From NCBI RefSeq assembly GCF_000961095.1, contig NZ_CP011058.1:4243501-4307500 (forward strand): 64,000 nt of DNA, in the 5' to 3' direction. This document shows positions 24,697-31,886 of the stretch, one piece after another. Numbering within the stretch: position 1 is the stretch's first letter; each line of letters starts with the position of its first letter. The position numbers were made by a program, and so were the translations under genes. Source of the DNA: Paenibacillus beijingensis. GTDB taxonomy: Bacteria > Bacillota > Bacilli > Paenibacillales > Paenibacillaceae. The notes under the pieces were generated by a model. It ran no database searches. It saw only the letters and a list, made by a program, of their open reading frames with translations, and had not been told where the DNA came from.

Positions 24697-26049
24697 ATGC
24701 CATCGGTCGCATTTTACACCTTGGGCTGCAAAGTCAACTTTTACGATACCGAAGCCATCTGGCAGCTGTTCAAAAACGAAGGCTACGAGCAGGTTGACTT
24801 CGAGACGAAGACGGCGGACGTTTACCTGATCAACACATGTACGGTCACCAATACCGGCGACAAGAAGAGCCGTCAAATTATACGGCGGGCGATCCGCCGC
24901 AATCCCGATGCCGTCATTGCGGTTACGGGCTGCTATGCGCAGACGTCCCCGGCGGAAATTATGGCGATTGAGGGCGTAGATCTCGTCATCGGCACACAGG
25001 ACCGCGACAAGCTGATGGACTACATCGGCCAAATTCGGCGGGACCGCCAGCCGGTGAACGCGGTGCGCAACATTATGAAGACGCGGGAGTTCGAGGAATT
25101 GGACGTGCCGGACTTTGCCGACCGCACCCGCGCATTTCTGAAAATCCAGGAAGGATGCAACAACTTCTGCACCTTCTGCATTATTCCGTGGTCGCGCGGC
25201 CTTTCGCGCAGCCGCGATCCGAAGAGCGTCGTCGAGCAGGCGAAGCAGCTTGTGGCCGCCGGCTACAAGGAGATCGTGCTGACGGGCATCCATACGGGCG
25301 GGTACGGCGACGACCTGGAAAACTACCGCTTATCCGACCTGCTTTGGGATTTGGACAAAGTGGAGGGGCTGGAGCGCATCCGCATCAGCTCGATCGAGGC
25401 GAGCCAGATCGACGATAAGATGATCGACGTGCTGAACCGCTCTTCCAAAATGTGCCGTCATCTGCACATTCCGCTTCAGGCCGGCGAAGATTCCGTGCTG
25501 AAACGGATGCGCCGCAAATATACGACCGAGGAATTTGCCGCGAAGGTGCGGGAGCTGAAAAAGGCGATGCCCGGCGTTGCGATCACGACCGACGTCATCG
25601 TCGGATTCCCGGGCGAAACCGAGGAGCAGTTCGAAGCGGGCTACCGGTTCATGAAGGAGCTTGGCTTCTCCGAAATGCACGTATTTCCTTACTCGAAACG
25701 GACCGGCACGCCGGCTGCCCGGATGGACGATCAGGTGGACGAAGAAGTGAAGAACGAACGCGTTCACAAGCTGATCGATTTGTCCGAAAGCATGCAGCTG
25801 GAATACGGCCGCAGCTACGTCGGCCAAGTGCTTGATGTCATTCCCGAACGCGATTACAAGGGAGCGCCGGGAACGGGCCTGCTGATGGGTTATTCGGATA
25901 ACTACATTCAGGTCGTCTTCGAAGGCTCGGAGTCACTGATCGGTCAGCTGTGCCGCGTGCACATTACCGAAGCGGGCGTTAACGAATGCCGCGGCCGGCT
26001 CGTGCGCGTGCTGGAAGGAAGCGGAGCCTCGGCGGCTTCTGCGGTATAG
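24697..26049 (+). CDS. mtaB: tRNA t6A37 methylthiotransferase MtaB
   Basis: MtaB (YqeV) adds a methylthio group to t6A37 of tRNAs reading ANN codons. Start ATG 24697 with GGGAGGAG upstream, 5 bp after the rsmE stop. The 450 aa carry two iron-sulfur sites: Cys11, Cys48 and Cys79 in the UPF0004 domain, and the radical SAM motif Cys154-x3-Cys158-x2-Cys161 (GCNNFCTFC). A C-terminal TRAM domain follows from about residue 375. IPLQAGEDSVLKRMRRKYT and TDVIVGFPGET are family hallmarks. The e-type (MtaB) assignment fits the LGCKVNFYDTE opening. Confidence 0.96.
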   Translation: MPSVAFYTLGCKVNFYDTEAIWQLFKNEGYEQVDFETKTADVYLINTCTVTNTGDKKSRQIIRRAIRRNPDAVIAVTGCYAQTSPAEIMAIEGVDLVIGTQDRDKLMDYIGQIRRDRQPVNAVRNIMKTREFEELDVPDFADRTRAFLKIQEGCNNFCTFCIIPWSRGLSRSRDPKSVVEQAKQLVAAGYKEIVLTGIHTGGYGDDLENYRLSDLLWDLDKVEGLERIRISSIEASQIDDKMIDVLNRSSKMCRHLHIPLQAGEDSVLKRMRRKYTTEEFAAKVRELKKAMPGVAITTDVIVGFPGETEEQFEAGYRFMKELGFSEMHVFPYSKRTGTPAARMDDQVDEEVKNERVHKLIDLSESMQLEYGRSYVGQVLDVIPERDYKGAPGTGLLMGYSDNYIQVVFEGSESLIGQLCRVHITEAGVNECRGRLVRVLEGSGASAASAV

Positions 26050-26236
26050 CGCAGGATATTGCCGCCGGGGATTCGGTTCTGTCCCCAGCATGCCGTGAAG
26101 TGCCGGCCGCTTGCAAACAAAGCGGCGAAACTGACGAGGGTTCCGAATCCCGGCGCAACTGGCCGGAAGCGGAATCCTTGTTGTATATTGAAAAGAGGAA
26201 CGGATTGGAAGGATTGCAGGGGGAGGAAGAGAGAGT

Positions 26237-26674
26237 ATGAAGGAAATTTCAGCAGGCGGTGTCGTTTTTCGGCGAACGCCGGACAAAGGACTGCAAATTC
26301 AGCTGATCCAGGACCGTTACGGCAAAGTTTCACTGCCCAAGGGCAAGATGGAGCCGGGGGAGACGGTCGAGCAGACGGCGCTGCGCGAAATTGCCGAGGA
26401 AACCGGCATGCAGGGCATCATTATCGAGCCGATCGACCAGATTAAATATACGTATCGCCACGAGCAAAAAGGGATGGTCGATAAGGAAGTCCATTATTAC
26501 CTGGTCGAAGCGACCGGCGGATCGCTGCAGGCGCAGGTGGAAGAAATCCGCGGCGTCGACTGGTTTGCCCCCGAAGAAGCGTGGCGCCGCCAGCGGCAGT
26601 CCGGTTACGACAATAACGACCGGATTGTAGCGGGCGCGCTCAAGCTGCTCGGCGTTGAAGTGAAGGGCAGCTGA
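26237..26674 (+). CDS. Nudix hydrolase
   Basis: A 145-aa single-domain Nudix protein. The Nudix box is complete: GKMEPGETVEQTALREIAEE followed by TGM (about residues 36-58), with the Glu residues for metal binding. The opening KEISAGGVVFRR and the YHYYLVEA stretch resemble the diadenosine-polyphosphate/MutT-like group, but the substrate cannot be assigned. ATG 26237 is preceded by GGGAGGAAG. It follows mtaB after a 187-bp gap and is convergent with the Na/Pi gene downstream. Confidence 0.9.
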   Translation: MKEISAGGVVFRRTPDKGLQIQLIQDRYGKVSLPKGKMEPGETVEQTALREIAEETGMQGIIIEPIDQIKYTYRHEQKGMVDKEVHYYLVEATGGSLQAQVEEIRGVDWFAPEEAWRRQRQSGYDNNDRIVAGALKLLGVEVKGS

Positions 26675-26716
26675 AGCTTCATTTGCTGAACGCGCGAGCC
26701 TTTCTTCCCGGCCGTC

Positions 26717-27688
26717 CTAGCCTGTCCGAAGACGGAACATCCGGGGGAAATAGCAGAGCGGCAGGGCGAGCAGGGAGCTAATAATATTAAATAGGGTCTG
26801 GGCATGGGCGATTTGGCCCGCCGGAGCCGAAGTGAACCAGGCGGCCGCTGCGGCGAGCTCGCGGGTAAACGGCGCGAACAGAAGCGCCCCTCCGATATTA
26901 AGTCCGACGTGGAACAGTGCCACGTATCGGCCGGCCTGCGTGCCGCCGATGGATGCGATGACGGCGGTAACGCATGTGCCGACGTTCGCGCCCAGCACGA
27001 CGGCGACGCCAAGCTCCGTCGGCATCGCGCCGATGGCGCACAATCCCATCACCATGCCGATAACGGCCGCGCTGCTGTGAACAAGCGCGGTAAGCACCGT
27101 TCCTGCGGTCAGTCCCCACAGGATGCTTTCGCCGGAGCGCCCGATAAACCAGCCGAACAGCGGACTTGCCTGCACGGCGGGACCGATGCTCTGCATGACG
27201 GACATGCCGGTCAGCAGCAGGGCAAAGCCGCCGAGCACAAGCGAGAAGCTGCGCAGCGGATGCAGGCGGCGGTGGGCAACCGGCCGGCGCAGCAGCTCCA
27301 TCTCTCCAAGCAGCGCGGTGATCAGCCACAGCCCGAGAGATACCATGAGCAGCGGCAGCGCCAGCTTGTTCAAATTGAGGCCGATCAGCTCCGTCGTCAG
27401 GCAAGTGCCGATATTGGTGCCGAGCACAATGCCGAGCGTCCGGGGAAACGTGAGCAAACCGGCGTTCACCATGCCGATCGCAATGACGGTGACGGCGGTG
27501 CTGCTCTGCAGGAAAGCGCTGGTGGCCGTCCCGACGGCAAGCCCGTGCAGCGGCGTGGCCGTGAAACGGTGCAGCAGCCTGGACAGGTAAGGGCCCGCCG
27601 AACGGTGCAGCGCCATCTCCATCAGCTTCATGCCGATCATAAAGACGGCAAAGCCGATCAGCATTGGGGCAATGGTGCCAAAGATCAT
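26717..27688 (-). CDS. yqeW: Na/Pi-cotransporter II-related membrane protein (YqeW type)
   Basis: Start chosen at 27688 (MIFGTIAPMLIGFAVFMIGM), which has GGAGCTAG upstream on the minus strand; the longer frame from 27907 runs into repeat sequence. 323 aa with about eight hydrophobic segments. It contains the duplicated Na/Pi signature: TSAFLQSSTAVTVIAIGMVN and TVLTALVHSSAAVIGMVMGL (the QSS and HSSA motifs). The PhoU-like C-domain of longer homologues is absent. yqeW lies after yqeV (mtaB) in B. subtilis, so position supports the name. It may transport phosphate or another anion with sodium. Confidence 0.85.
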   Translation of the reverse strand: MIFGTIAPMLIGFAVFMIGMKLMEMALHRSAGPYLSRLLHRFTATPLHGLAVGTATSAFLQSSTAVTVIAIGMVNAGLLTFPRTLGIVLGTNIGTCLTTELIGLNLNKLALPLLMVSLGLWLITALLGEMELLRRPVAHRRLHPLRSFSLVLGGFALLLTGMSVMQSIGPAVQASPLFGWFIGRSGESILWGLTAGTVLTALVHSSAAVIGMVMGLCAIGAMPTELGVAVVLGANVGTCVTAVIASIGGTQAGRYVALFHVGLNIGGALLFAPFTRELAAAAAWFTSAPAGQIAHAQTLFNIISSLLALPLCYFPRMFRLRTG

Positions 27689-27773
27689 GTTTCTAGCTCC
27701 TTTGCTCGAAATGAACGCGAGGCGTCCGTACTGATAAATATGCGGACGAGGGGACAGGCATGACAAGCAACAG

Positions 27774-28091
27774 GAGGTTGTCTCATAAGTGTACACATGA
27801 ATGAGCAAGCCCAAATATGATGAAAAGACCTCCGATTCCGTAGTTGGCAAAGCGGAGTCAGAGGCCCTTCCACGCAAACCTGCAATTGTGCAGGAATTAT
27901 CGGCCAAAATCGCATGTCGAGAGGGAAAGCCTGCAATTGCACAGGCTTACCGGGCTTATATTGCCTGAACATGCGATTAGGCCGGCGAAAAAATGTATTG
28001 TTGCAGGAATTGTCACGCAATCGATAAATAAAAAGAAAAAAGATGTAAAATCGCATGCTTTTTCACCAATCACCCCTCGGTGCAGAGTGAT
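27774..28091 (+). repeat. Dispersed intergenic repeat, copy 2
   Basis: About 318 bp, colinear with copy 1 (11551-11867): GAGGTTGTCTCATAAGT at the left, an AGACCTCC...-type hairpin, CCTGCAATTGTGCAGG, GCCTGCAATTGCACAGGC, a TTGCAGG half-site, and GCAGAGTGAT at the right. The copies differ at many positions but keep layout and length. The open frame across it mixes repeat and transposase relic and is not a gene. The transposase relic follows within 65 bp. Confidence 0.8.
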
Positions 28092-28152
28092 TGCAGCATT
28101 TGAACGGCGGTACAGCTTCGCATTAGGCGTCAGCCTGGCGAAATCGCAAAAA

Positions 28153-28338
28153 AAGCCCAGGCAAGCTGGCAACTGGCCGTATGAAGAAGCTCGGGGTCGC
28201 TGGATTTGTCCGGCGGGTCAGGGTGCTGACGTTGTAAGCGAAAACAATTCCAAAACCGACAGCGGATATGCAGTGCAACTGCGTGTGTGCCGAAGCCCGA
28301 ATTGCAAAGACTGCCCGGCACTGAAGGCCAGTTGTATC
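28153..28338 (+). pseudogene. IS1182-family transposase relic
   Basis: A fragment of about 62 codons resembling the cysteine-containing middle region of IS1182-type transposases: WPYEEARGRWICPAGQ, then SENNSKTDSGYAVQLRVCRS, then PNCKDCPALKASC. In that family this is the ICPAGK...SxxGY...YRSPDCSGCPLRxxC segment between parts of the DDE catalytic core. The N-terminus, catalytic residues and C-terminus are missing, so it is a dead remnant. It lies right after repeat copy 2 in the same orientation. The match is by pattern recall, not by alignment. Confidence 0.65.
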
Positions 28339-28559
28339 CCCTTATCGCCGGTCGGCGGAAGGAAGCGGACAAGACGGAAAGCAGACAGTACGGGAAGCAG
28401 ACAGTACGGGGAAACAGCCCATATTGTTGAATAATCGCCGGGTCCGCACCATTAATAACCGAAATCGAAACGCGCGCGGGTAGGCGGAAAGCGCCGAATG
28501 CCGAACGGTCAGCAGGGCGCAGTGCTTGCCGGCAGCGGCGCGGGAAGGAATGTGTAAAG
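28339..28559. other. Gap with a short tandem duplication
   Basis: Apart from the transposase relic's edge, this stretch holds a 16-bp tandem duplication, GCAGACAGTACGGGAA (28381-28396) and its near copy from 28397. No gene or clear promoter is visible before the rRNA methyltransferase start at 28560. Confidence 0.5.
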
Positions 28560-29993
28560 TTGGAAAGAGCGAAAGTCATCTTGCAGCGCAGCCGCAAAAA
28601 AAGACTGGAACAGGGCCATCCCTGGATTTACGCGAATGAGATCGAGCGGATGGAAGGCGAGGCGGCTGCGGGCGATCTGGTCGATATATTGGCGGCAAAC
28701 GGCCGTTATTTGGCGACGGGTTATTGGAATCCGGCATCGCAAATTACGGTCAGAGTCGTTTCCCGCAAGCCGGTCGACGCGCTGGACAGCGTTTTTTTTG
28801 CGGAAAAATTTAGAGACTGTCAGCAGCACCGCCGGCGGTTCGTGGAAGATAAGGACTGCCGTCTTGTTTACGGTGAAGCGGATTATGTGCCGGGGCTCAT
28901 CGTCGACCGGTTCGGCGAAATTCTCGTTGTGCAAATATTGACGCTGGGACTGGACGTCCGCCGCGATGAAATCGTGAAAGCGCTGGTGGACGTGTTTGCG
29001 CCGCGGGGCATATACGAGCGCAGCGACGTCGGCGTACGCAAGCTGGAAGGGCTGGAGGAGACGACCGGCGTGCTGTATGGGGAATGCCCGCGCATCGTCG
29101 AAATCGTCGAAAACGGGCTGCGTATGGAGGTCGACCTCGTGGAAGGCCAGAAAACCGGCTATTTCTACGACCAGAGGGAAAACCGCGCCTCGATCGCTCC
29201 GCTGATGACCGGATGGGGCTCGCTCAGCGGCATCCGGCTCGAGCGGCGTGCCGCGTCGGAGCTGCCGGAAGGAGCGGCGGCGCTCCAAGGCCGCGGGGAA
29301 GCCGGTACGACGGAGGCCGAGGCGGCTGGCGATTCGGTTCTTGTGCCCGTGAACGCCAACGGAAAAATCGTCACGTTCCCGTATTGGGACGGCGCGACCG
29401 TGCTCGAATGCTTCGCCCATACGGGCAGCTTCACGCTGCATGCGTGCAAGTACGGGGCAAAGAAGGTGACATGTCTTGATATTTCCGAGCATGCGATTGA
29501 GACCGCGCGGCGCAATGTGGCGCGCAATGGCTTTGAAGGCCGTGTCGAATTCGTCGTCAGCGACGCCTTCGATTATTTGCGCGCCCAGGTGAAAGGGCTC
29601 GAGGAGCGCTCGCTGCGCGCAGCCGGCGGCAAAGGGGCCGACACCTCGAAGCCGCTTGGCGCTGCGGGGCGGACGTGGGACGTCGTCGTGCTCGACCCGC
29701 CCGCTTTTGCCAAAACGAAAAACGCCGTCGCCGGCGCCTGCAGAGGATACAAAGACATAAATTTGCACGGCATGAAGCTGGTAAACGAGGGCGGATATTT
29801 GGTAACCGCGAGCTGCTCGTACCATATGAAGCCGGAGCTGTTTCTGGAAACGATCCGTGAGGCGGCGGCCGATGCCGGCAAGCTGCTGCGGCTTGTGGAA
29901 TGGCGCGCCGCGGGCAAAGATCATCCGCAGCTGCTCGGCGTTCCGGAAGGGAACTACTTGAAATTTGCCGTGTTTGAAGTGAGAAGCATGTAA
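28560..29993 (+). CDS. Class I SAM-dependent rRNA methyltransferase (RlmI-like, PUA)
   Basis: It starts at TTG 28560 behind GGGAAGGAA. 477 aa: an N-terminal PUA domain (RAKVILQRSRKKRLEQGHPW and GDLVDILAANGRYLATGYWN), a RlmI-type middle domain, and a Rossmann methyltransferase with VLECFAHTGSFTLHACKYGA, VVLDPPAFAKTKNAV and LVTASCSYHM. The family methylates C5 of cytosine in 23S rRNA (RlmI, C1962 in E. coli); B. subtilis YwbD is similar. Two Ala/Gly/Glu-rich insertions (about residues 226-264 and 347-372) make it longer than the usual 390-400 aa. Confidence 0.88.
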   Translation: MERAKVILQRSRKKRLEQGHPWIYANEIERMEGEAAAGDLVDILAANGRYLATGYWNPASQITVRVVSRKPVDALDSVFFAEKFRDCQQHRRRFVEDKDCRLVYGEADYVPGLIVDRFGEILVVQILTLGLDVRRDEIVKALVDVFAPRGIYERSDVGVRKLEGLEETTGVLYGECPRIVEIVENGLRMEVDLVEGQKTGYFYDQRENRASIAPLMTGWGSLSGIRLERRAASELPEGAAALQGRGEAGTTEAEAAGDSVLVPVNANGKIVTFPYWDGATVLECFAHTGSFTLHACKYGAKKVTCLDISEHAIETARRNVARNGFEGRVEFVVSDAFDYLRAQVKGLEERSLRAAGGKGADTSKPLGAAGRTWDVVVLDPPAFAKTKNAVAGACRGYKDINLHGMKLVNEGGYLVTASCSYHMKPELFLETIREAAADAGKLLRLVEWRAAGKDHPQLLGVPEGNYLKFAVFEVRSM

Positions 29994-30003
29994 TTAATCG
30001 GTG

Positions 30004-30046
30004 GACCCGCTTGGCCGGATGTACGGTTTTGCGGGTCTATTTTTTT
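30004..30046 (+). terminator. Terminator after the rRNA methyltransferase gene
   Basis: GACCCGC (30004-30010) pairs with GCGGGTC (30031-30037), followed by a T-rich run. The 20-base loop is large but partly self-paired (TTGGCCGGA). It separates the methyltransferase from the MmcQ-like gene. Confidence 0.65.
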
Positions 30047-30078
30047 CGTCCAATAATATCGTTTCGGAGGATTCGCTC

Positions 30079-30474
30079 ATGGAACACGATAACCGGATCA
30101 AATCGGAGCAAGGTCTGTGCATGCTGGAACAAGTGCGGCTTATTTGCGGATCGCTGCCGGAAACGGAGGAAATCATCGACGGTTTCGGGCATACAACCTT
30201 TAAAGTGAAAGGCAAATCGTTTATCATCATGGGCGAAAATGAAGACGGGCCCGGCTTGTCGTTCAAGTCGGACCGCGAAAATCAGGAATTTCTGCTGCTG
30301 CAGGGCCGGTTCGTCAAAACGCCGTACATCGGTCATCACGGGTGGGTGTCAACCCGAAAAGACGTGCCGTTCGATTGGGCTGAGCTCGGCGAGCTGCTCA
30401 AAGAAGCGTATTTGCGGGCCGCGCCCAAACGGCTGGTGAAAGAGCTGCGACCGGAAGCAGATTTCGATCGATAA
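30079..30474 (+). CDS. MmcQ/YjbR-family protein
   Basis: Start at ATG 30079 behind CGGAGG; an upstream frame from 30001 crosses the terminator and is not coding. 131 aa, single domain, with the CyaY-like fold expected for MmcQ/YjbR: CGSLPETEEIIDGFGHTTFK, VKGKSFIIMGENEDGPGLSF, PYIGHHGWVSTRKD, then LLKEAYLRAAPKRLVKE. The family is often called DNA-binding, but its biochemical role is not established. It stands alone, ending 2 bp before repeat copy 3, which may supply its terminator. Confidence 0.88.
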   Translation: MEHDNRIKSEQGLCMLEQVRLICGSLPETEEIIDGFGHTTFKVKGKSFIIMGENEDGPGLSFKSDRENQEFLLLQGRFVKTPYIGHHGWVSTRKDVPFDWAELGELLKEAYLRAAPKRLVKELRPEADFDR

Positions 30475-30476
30475 TA

Positions 30477-30599
30477 CCTGCACAGTCGCAGGTTTAGCGA
30501 GAAAAGGACCACCGACTCCGCTGAAGCCAGCGAAAAAGGAGGTCCTCTTGTGTCTTATTTAGGACTAGCTCATTCGTGTGATTACTTATGGACACCCTC
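30477..30599 (-). repeat. Dispersed intergenic repeat, copy 3 (short, inverted)
   Basis: The reverse complement aligns to the first 120 bp of copy 1: GAGGGTGTCCATAAGT end, GAATGAGCTAGTCC, AATAAGACACAAGAGGACC, a hairpin pairing GGTCC with GGACC, and the CCTGCGACTGTGCAGG palindrome (30477-30492). The distal 190 bp are missing. It begins just after the MmcQ gene's stop, and its hairpin could serve as a terminator for the convergent genes on both sides. Confidence 0.8.
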
Positions 30600-30645
30600 G
30601 TTTTTCGATTACCGGACATTCGGGCTTATGATGCATTGAAAAACT

Positions 30646-31527
30646 TTACTTCTCCTTCTCTTCCGCGACCTCCACGCATTGAATAAGCGCGGCCCAGTCC
30701 AGCTCGCCCCACCCGCGTGCGATGCCTTCGCGGAAATGGCCTCGGACAAGCTTCCCGAGCGGCAGCGGCGCGGTTACGGCTTCCGCCGCGGAAAGCGCCA
30801 GCTCCACATCCTTCAGTCCGAGCTTCAGCTTGAAGCCGGCGGGATCGAAGCTGCGCCCGGTCATCAAGCCGCCGTAATTGCGGTAAACCGGCGACTGAAA
30901 CAACGAATTGGCCACATCCATGAACGTTTCCGGCGCGATGCCGTATTTGCCGGTCATCACCTGCGCTTCCGATAATGCTTCCAGCATGGATGCGAGCAAA
31001 AAGTTGTTGGCCAGCTTCATCACATTCGCGAGCGGGCCTTTGTCGCCGATGACGAATATTTCTTTGCCGACTGCCTCGAAGAAGGGCATCGCTTGCGCTC
31101 TGGCGTCCTCCGGTCCCGCGACAAGCATCTTAAGCGCGCCGGCCTCGGCGGCATCCGGACGTCCCAGGACGGGGGCGGCAATGTAATGCTGTCCCGCCTT
31201 GGCATGGGCTTCCATCAGCTTGCGGGAGCAGTCGGGACTAATCGTGCTCGAGGAAATATGAATGCCGCCCGGTTTCAGCCCCTCCAGGACGCCGCCCTCG
31301 CCGAGCGCCGTTTGTTCGGCGGCCGCGTCGTCGGCGACCATCGTCAGCACGATATCGCTGCCGCGGGCGGCATCGGCCGGCGTTTCCGCAAGCCGCGCCC
31401 CCTGTTTAAGAAGCGGCTCCGCTCTGGACGCCGTTCGGTTATATACCTTCACTTCAAAGCCCGCCTTCAGCAGATTGCTTGCCATCGGCAGCCCCATGTT
31501 CCCAAGTCCTACTACAGCTGCTTTCAT
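30646..31527 (-). CDS. NAD(P)-dependent 3-hydroxyisobutyrate dehydrogenase-like oxidoreductase
   Basis: A 293-aa beta-hydroxyacid dehydrogenase. The Rossmann motif VVGLGNMGLPMASNLLKAGF is at the N-terminus, the substrate signature region HYIAAPVLGRPDAAEAG at about 115-131, and the catalytic Lys lies in KLANNFLLASM (about 171, where the family has K-x3-N). Start at 31527 behind GGAGGG on the minus strand. APVLGRP instead of the APVSGG form places it with the GLYR1/succinic-semialdehyde-reductase-like subgroup rather than classical MmsB; that detail is inference. It stands alone; the physiological substrate is unknown. Confidence 0.88.
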   Translation of the reverse strand: MKAAVVGLGNMGLPMASNLLKAGFEVKVYNRTASRAEPLLKQGARLAETPADAARGSDIVLTMVADDAAAEQTALGEGGVLEGLKPGGIHISSSTISPDCSRKLMEAHAKAGQHYIAAPVLGRPDAAEAGALKMLVAGPEDARAQAMPFFEAVGKEIFVIGDKGPLANVMKLANNFLLASMLEALSEAQVMTGKYGIAPETFMDVANSLFQSPVYRNYGGLMTGRSFDPAGFKLKLGLKDVELALSAAEAVTAPLPLGKLVRGHFREGIARGWGELDWAALIQCVEVAEEKEK

Positions 31528-31545
31528 CCTGCATCCCTCCGTTCC

Positions 31546-31569
31546 CGGCCGTCGTCGGCCGTTTTTTTT
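31546..31569 (+). other. Terminator-like hairpin in the leader of the dehydrogenase gene
   Basis: CGGCCG, TCGT, CGGCCG followed by eight T, reading rightward. It lies 19 bp upstream of a leftward gene, so it would stop rightward read-through toward sbcDC, or act as a 5'-leader hairpin in the leftward mRNA. Confidence 0.5.
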
Positions 31570-31641
31570 ACCTTTGCGTTCTCTTTAGAAAGTGCGTCTT
31601 GCTGTGGGAAACTATCGATTCTTAAAGTCTACCATCTTTAG

Positions 31642-31653
31642 GAACGATGGTTC
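31642..31653. promoter_or_regulatory. Weak LexA-box-like site upstream of sbcD
   Basis: GAACGATGGTTC keeps both GAAC/GTTC arms of the Gram-positive LexA (DinR) box with the correct four-base centre, but the centre bases do not fit the preferred RNRY. It lies 245 bp upstream of sbcD. Confidence 0.35.
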
Positions 31654-31768
31654 CAGTGCATGGAAAAACCCGCAACAACAAAAGAACCGTCGAAGTTCTG
31701 TGCTGATGAGGCGGAGAAAGTTGCGCGTCCTGAGACAAATGCTGGCTGCGCTGAGAAATATAGCACTC

Positions 31769-31797
31769 TTGCGGCGTCCGGCAACGAATGATATGGT
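31769..31797 (+). promoter_or_regulatory. Possible sbcDC promoter
   Basis: TTGCGG at 31769-31774 and TATGGT at 31792-31797 have a 17-bp spacer. The LexA-like box at 31802-31813 directly overlaps the expected start point, the arrangement of a repressor site. Confidence 0.4.
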
Positions 31798-31801
31798 ATA
31801 A

Positions 31802-31813
31802 GAACATATGTTC
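31802..31813. promoter_or_regulatory. LexA (DinR) box upstream of sbcDC
   Basis: GAACATATGTTC is a perfect palindrome and matches the Bacillus-type SOS box GAAC-RNRY-GTTC. It sits 74 bp ahead of the sbcD start, just past the likely -10 box, so the sbcDC operon may be induced by DNA damage. Confidence 0.65.
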
Positions 31814-31886
31814 AATATTGGCGGTTTTATTGAATGGATGGAACCGGGGCAATGAAAAGCAAGCGGCAATGAAGGAGTGGGGCGAA

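Noticed and set aside
27844..28434. A 196-codon open frame across repeat copy 2 and the transposase relic
   Set aside because: Most of the frame is non-coding repeat that recurs elsewhere with different frames; only the part at 28153-28338 has family character, and that is a relic.
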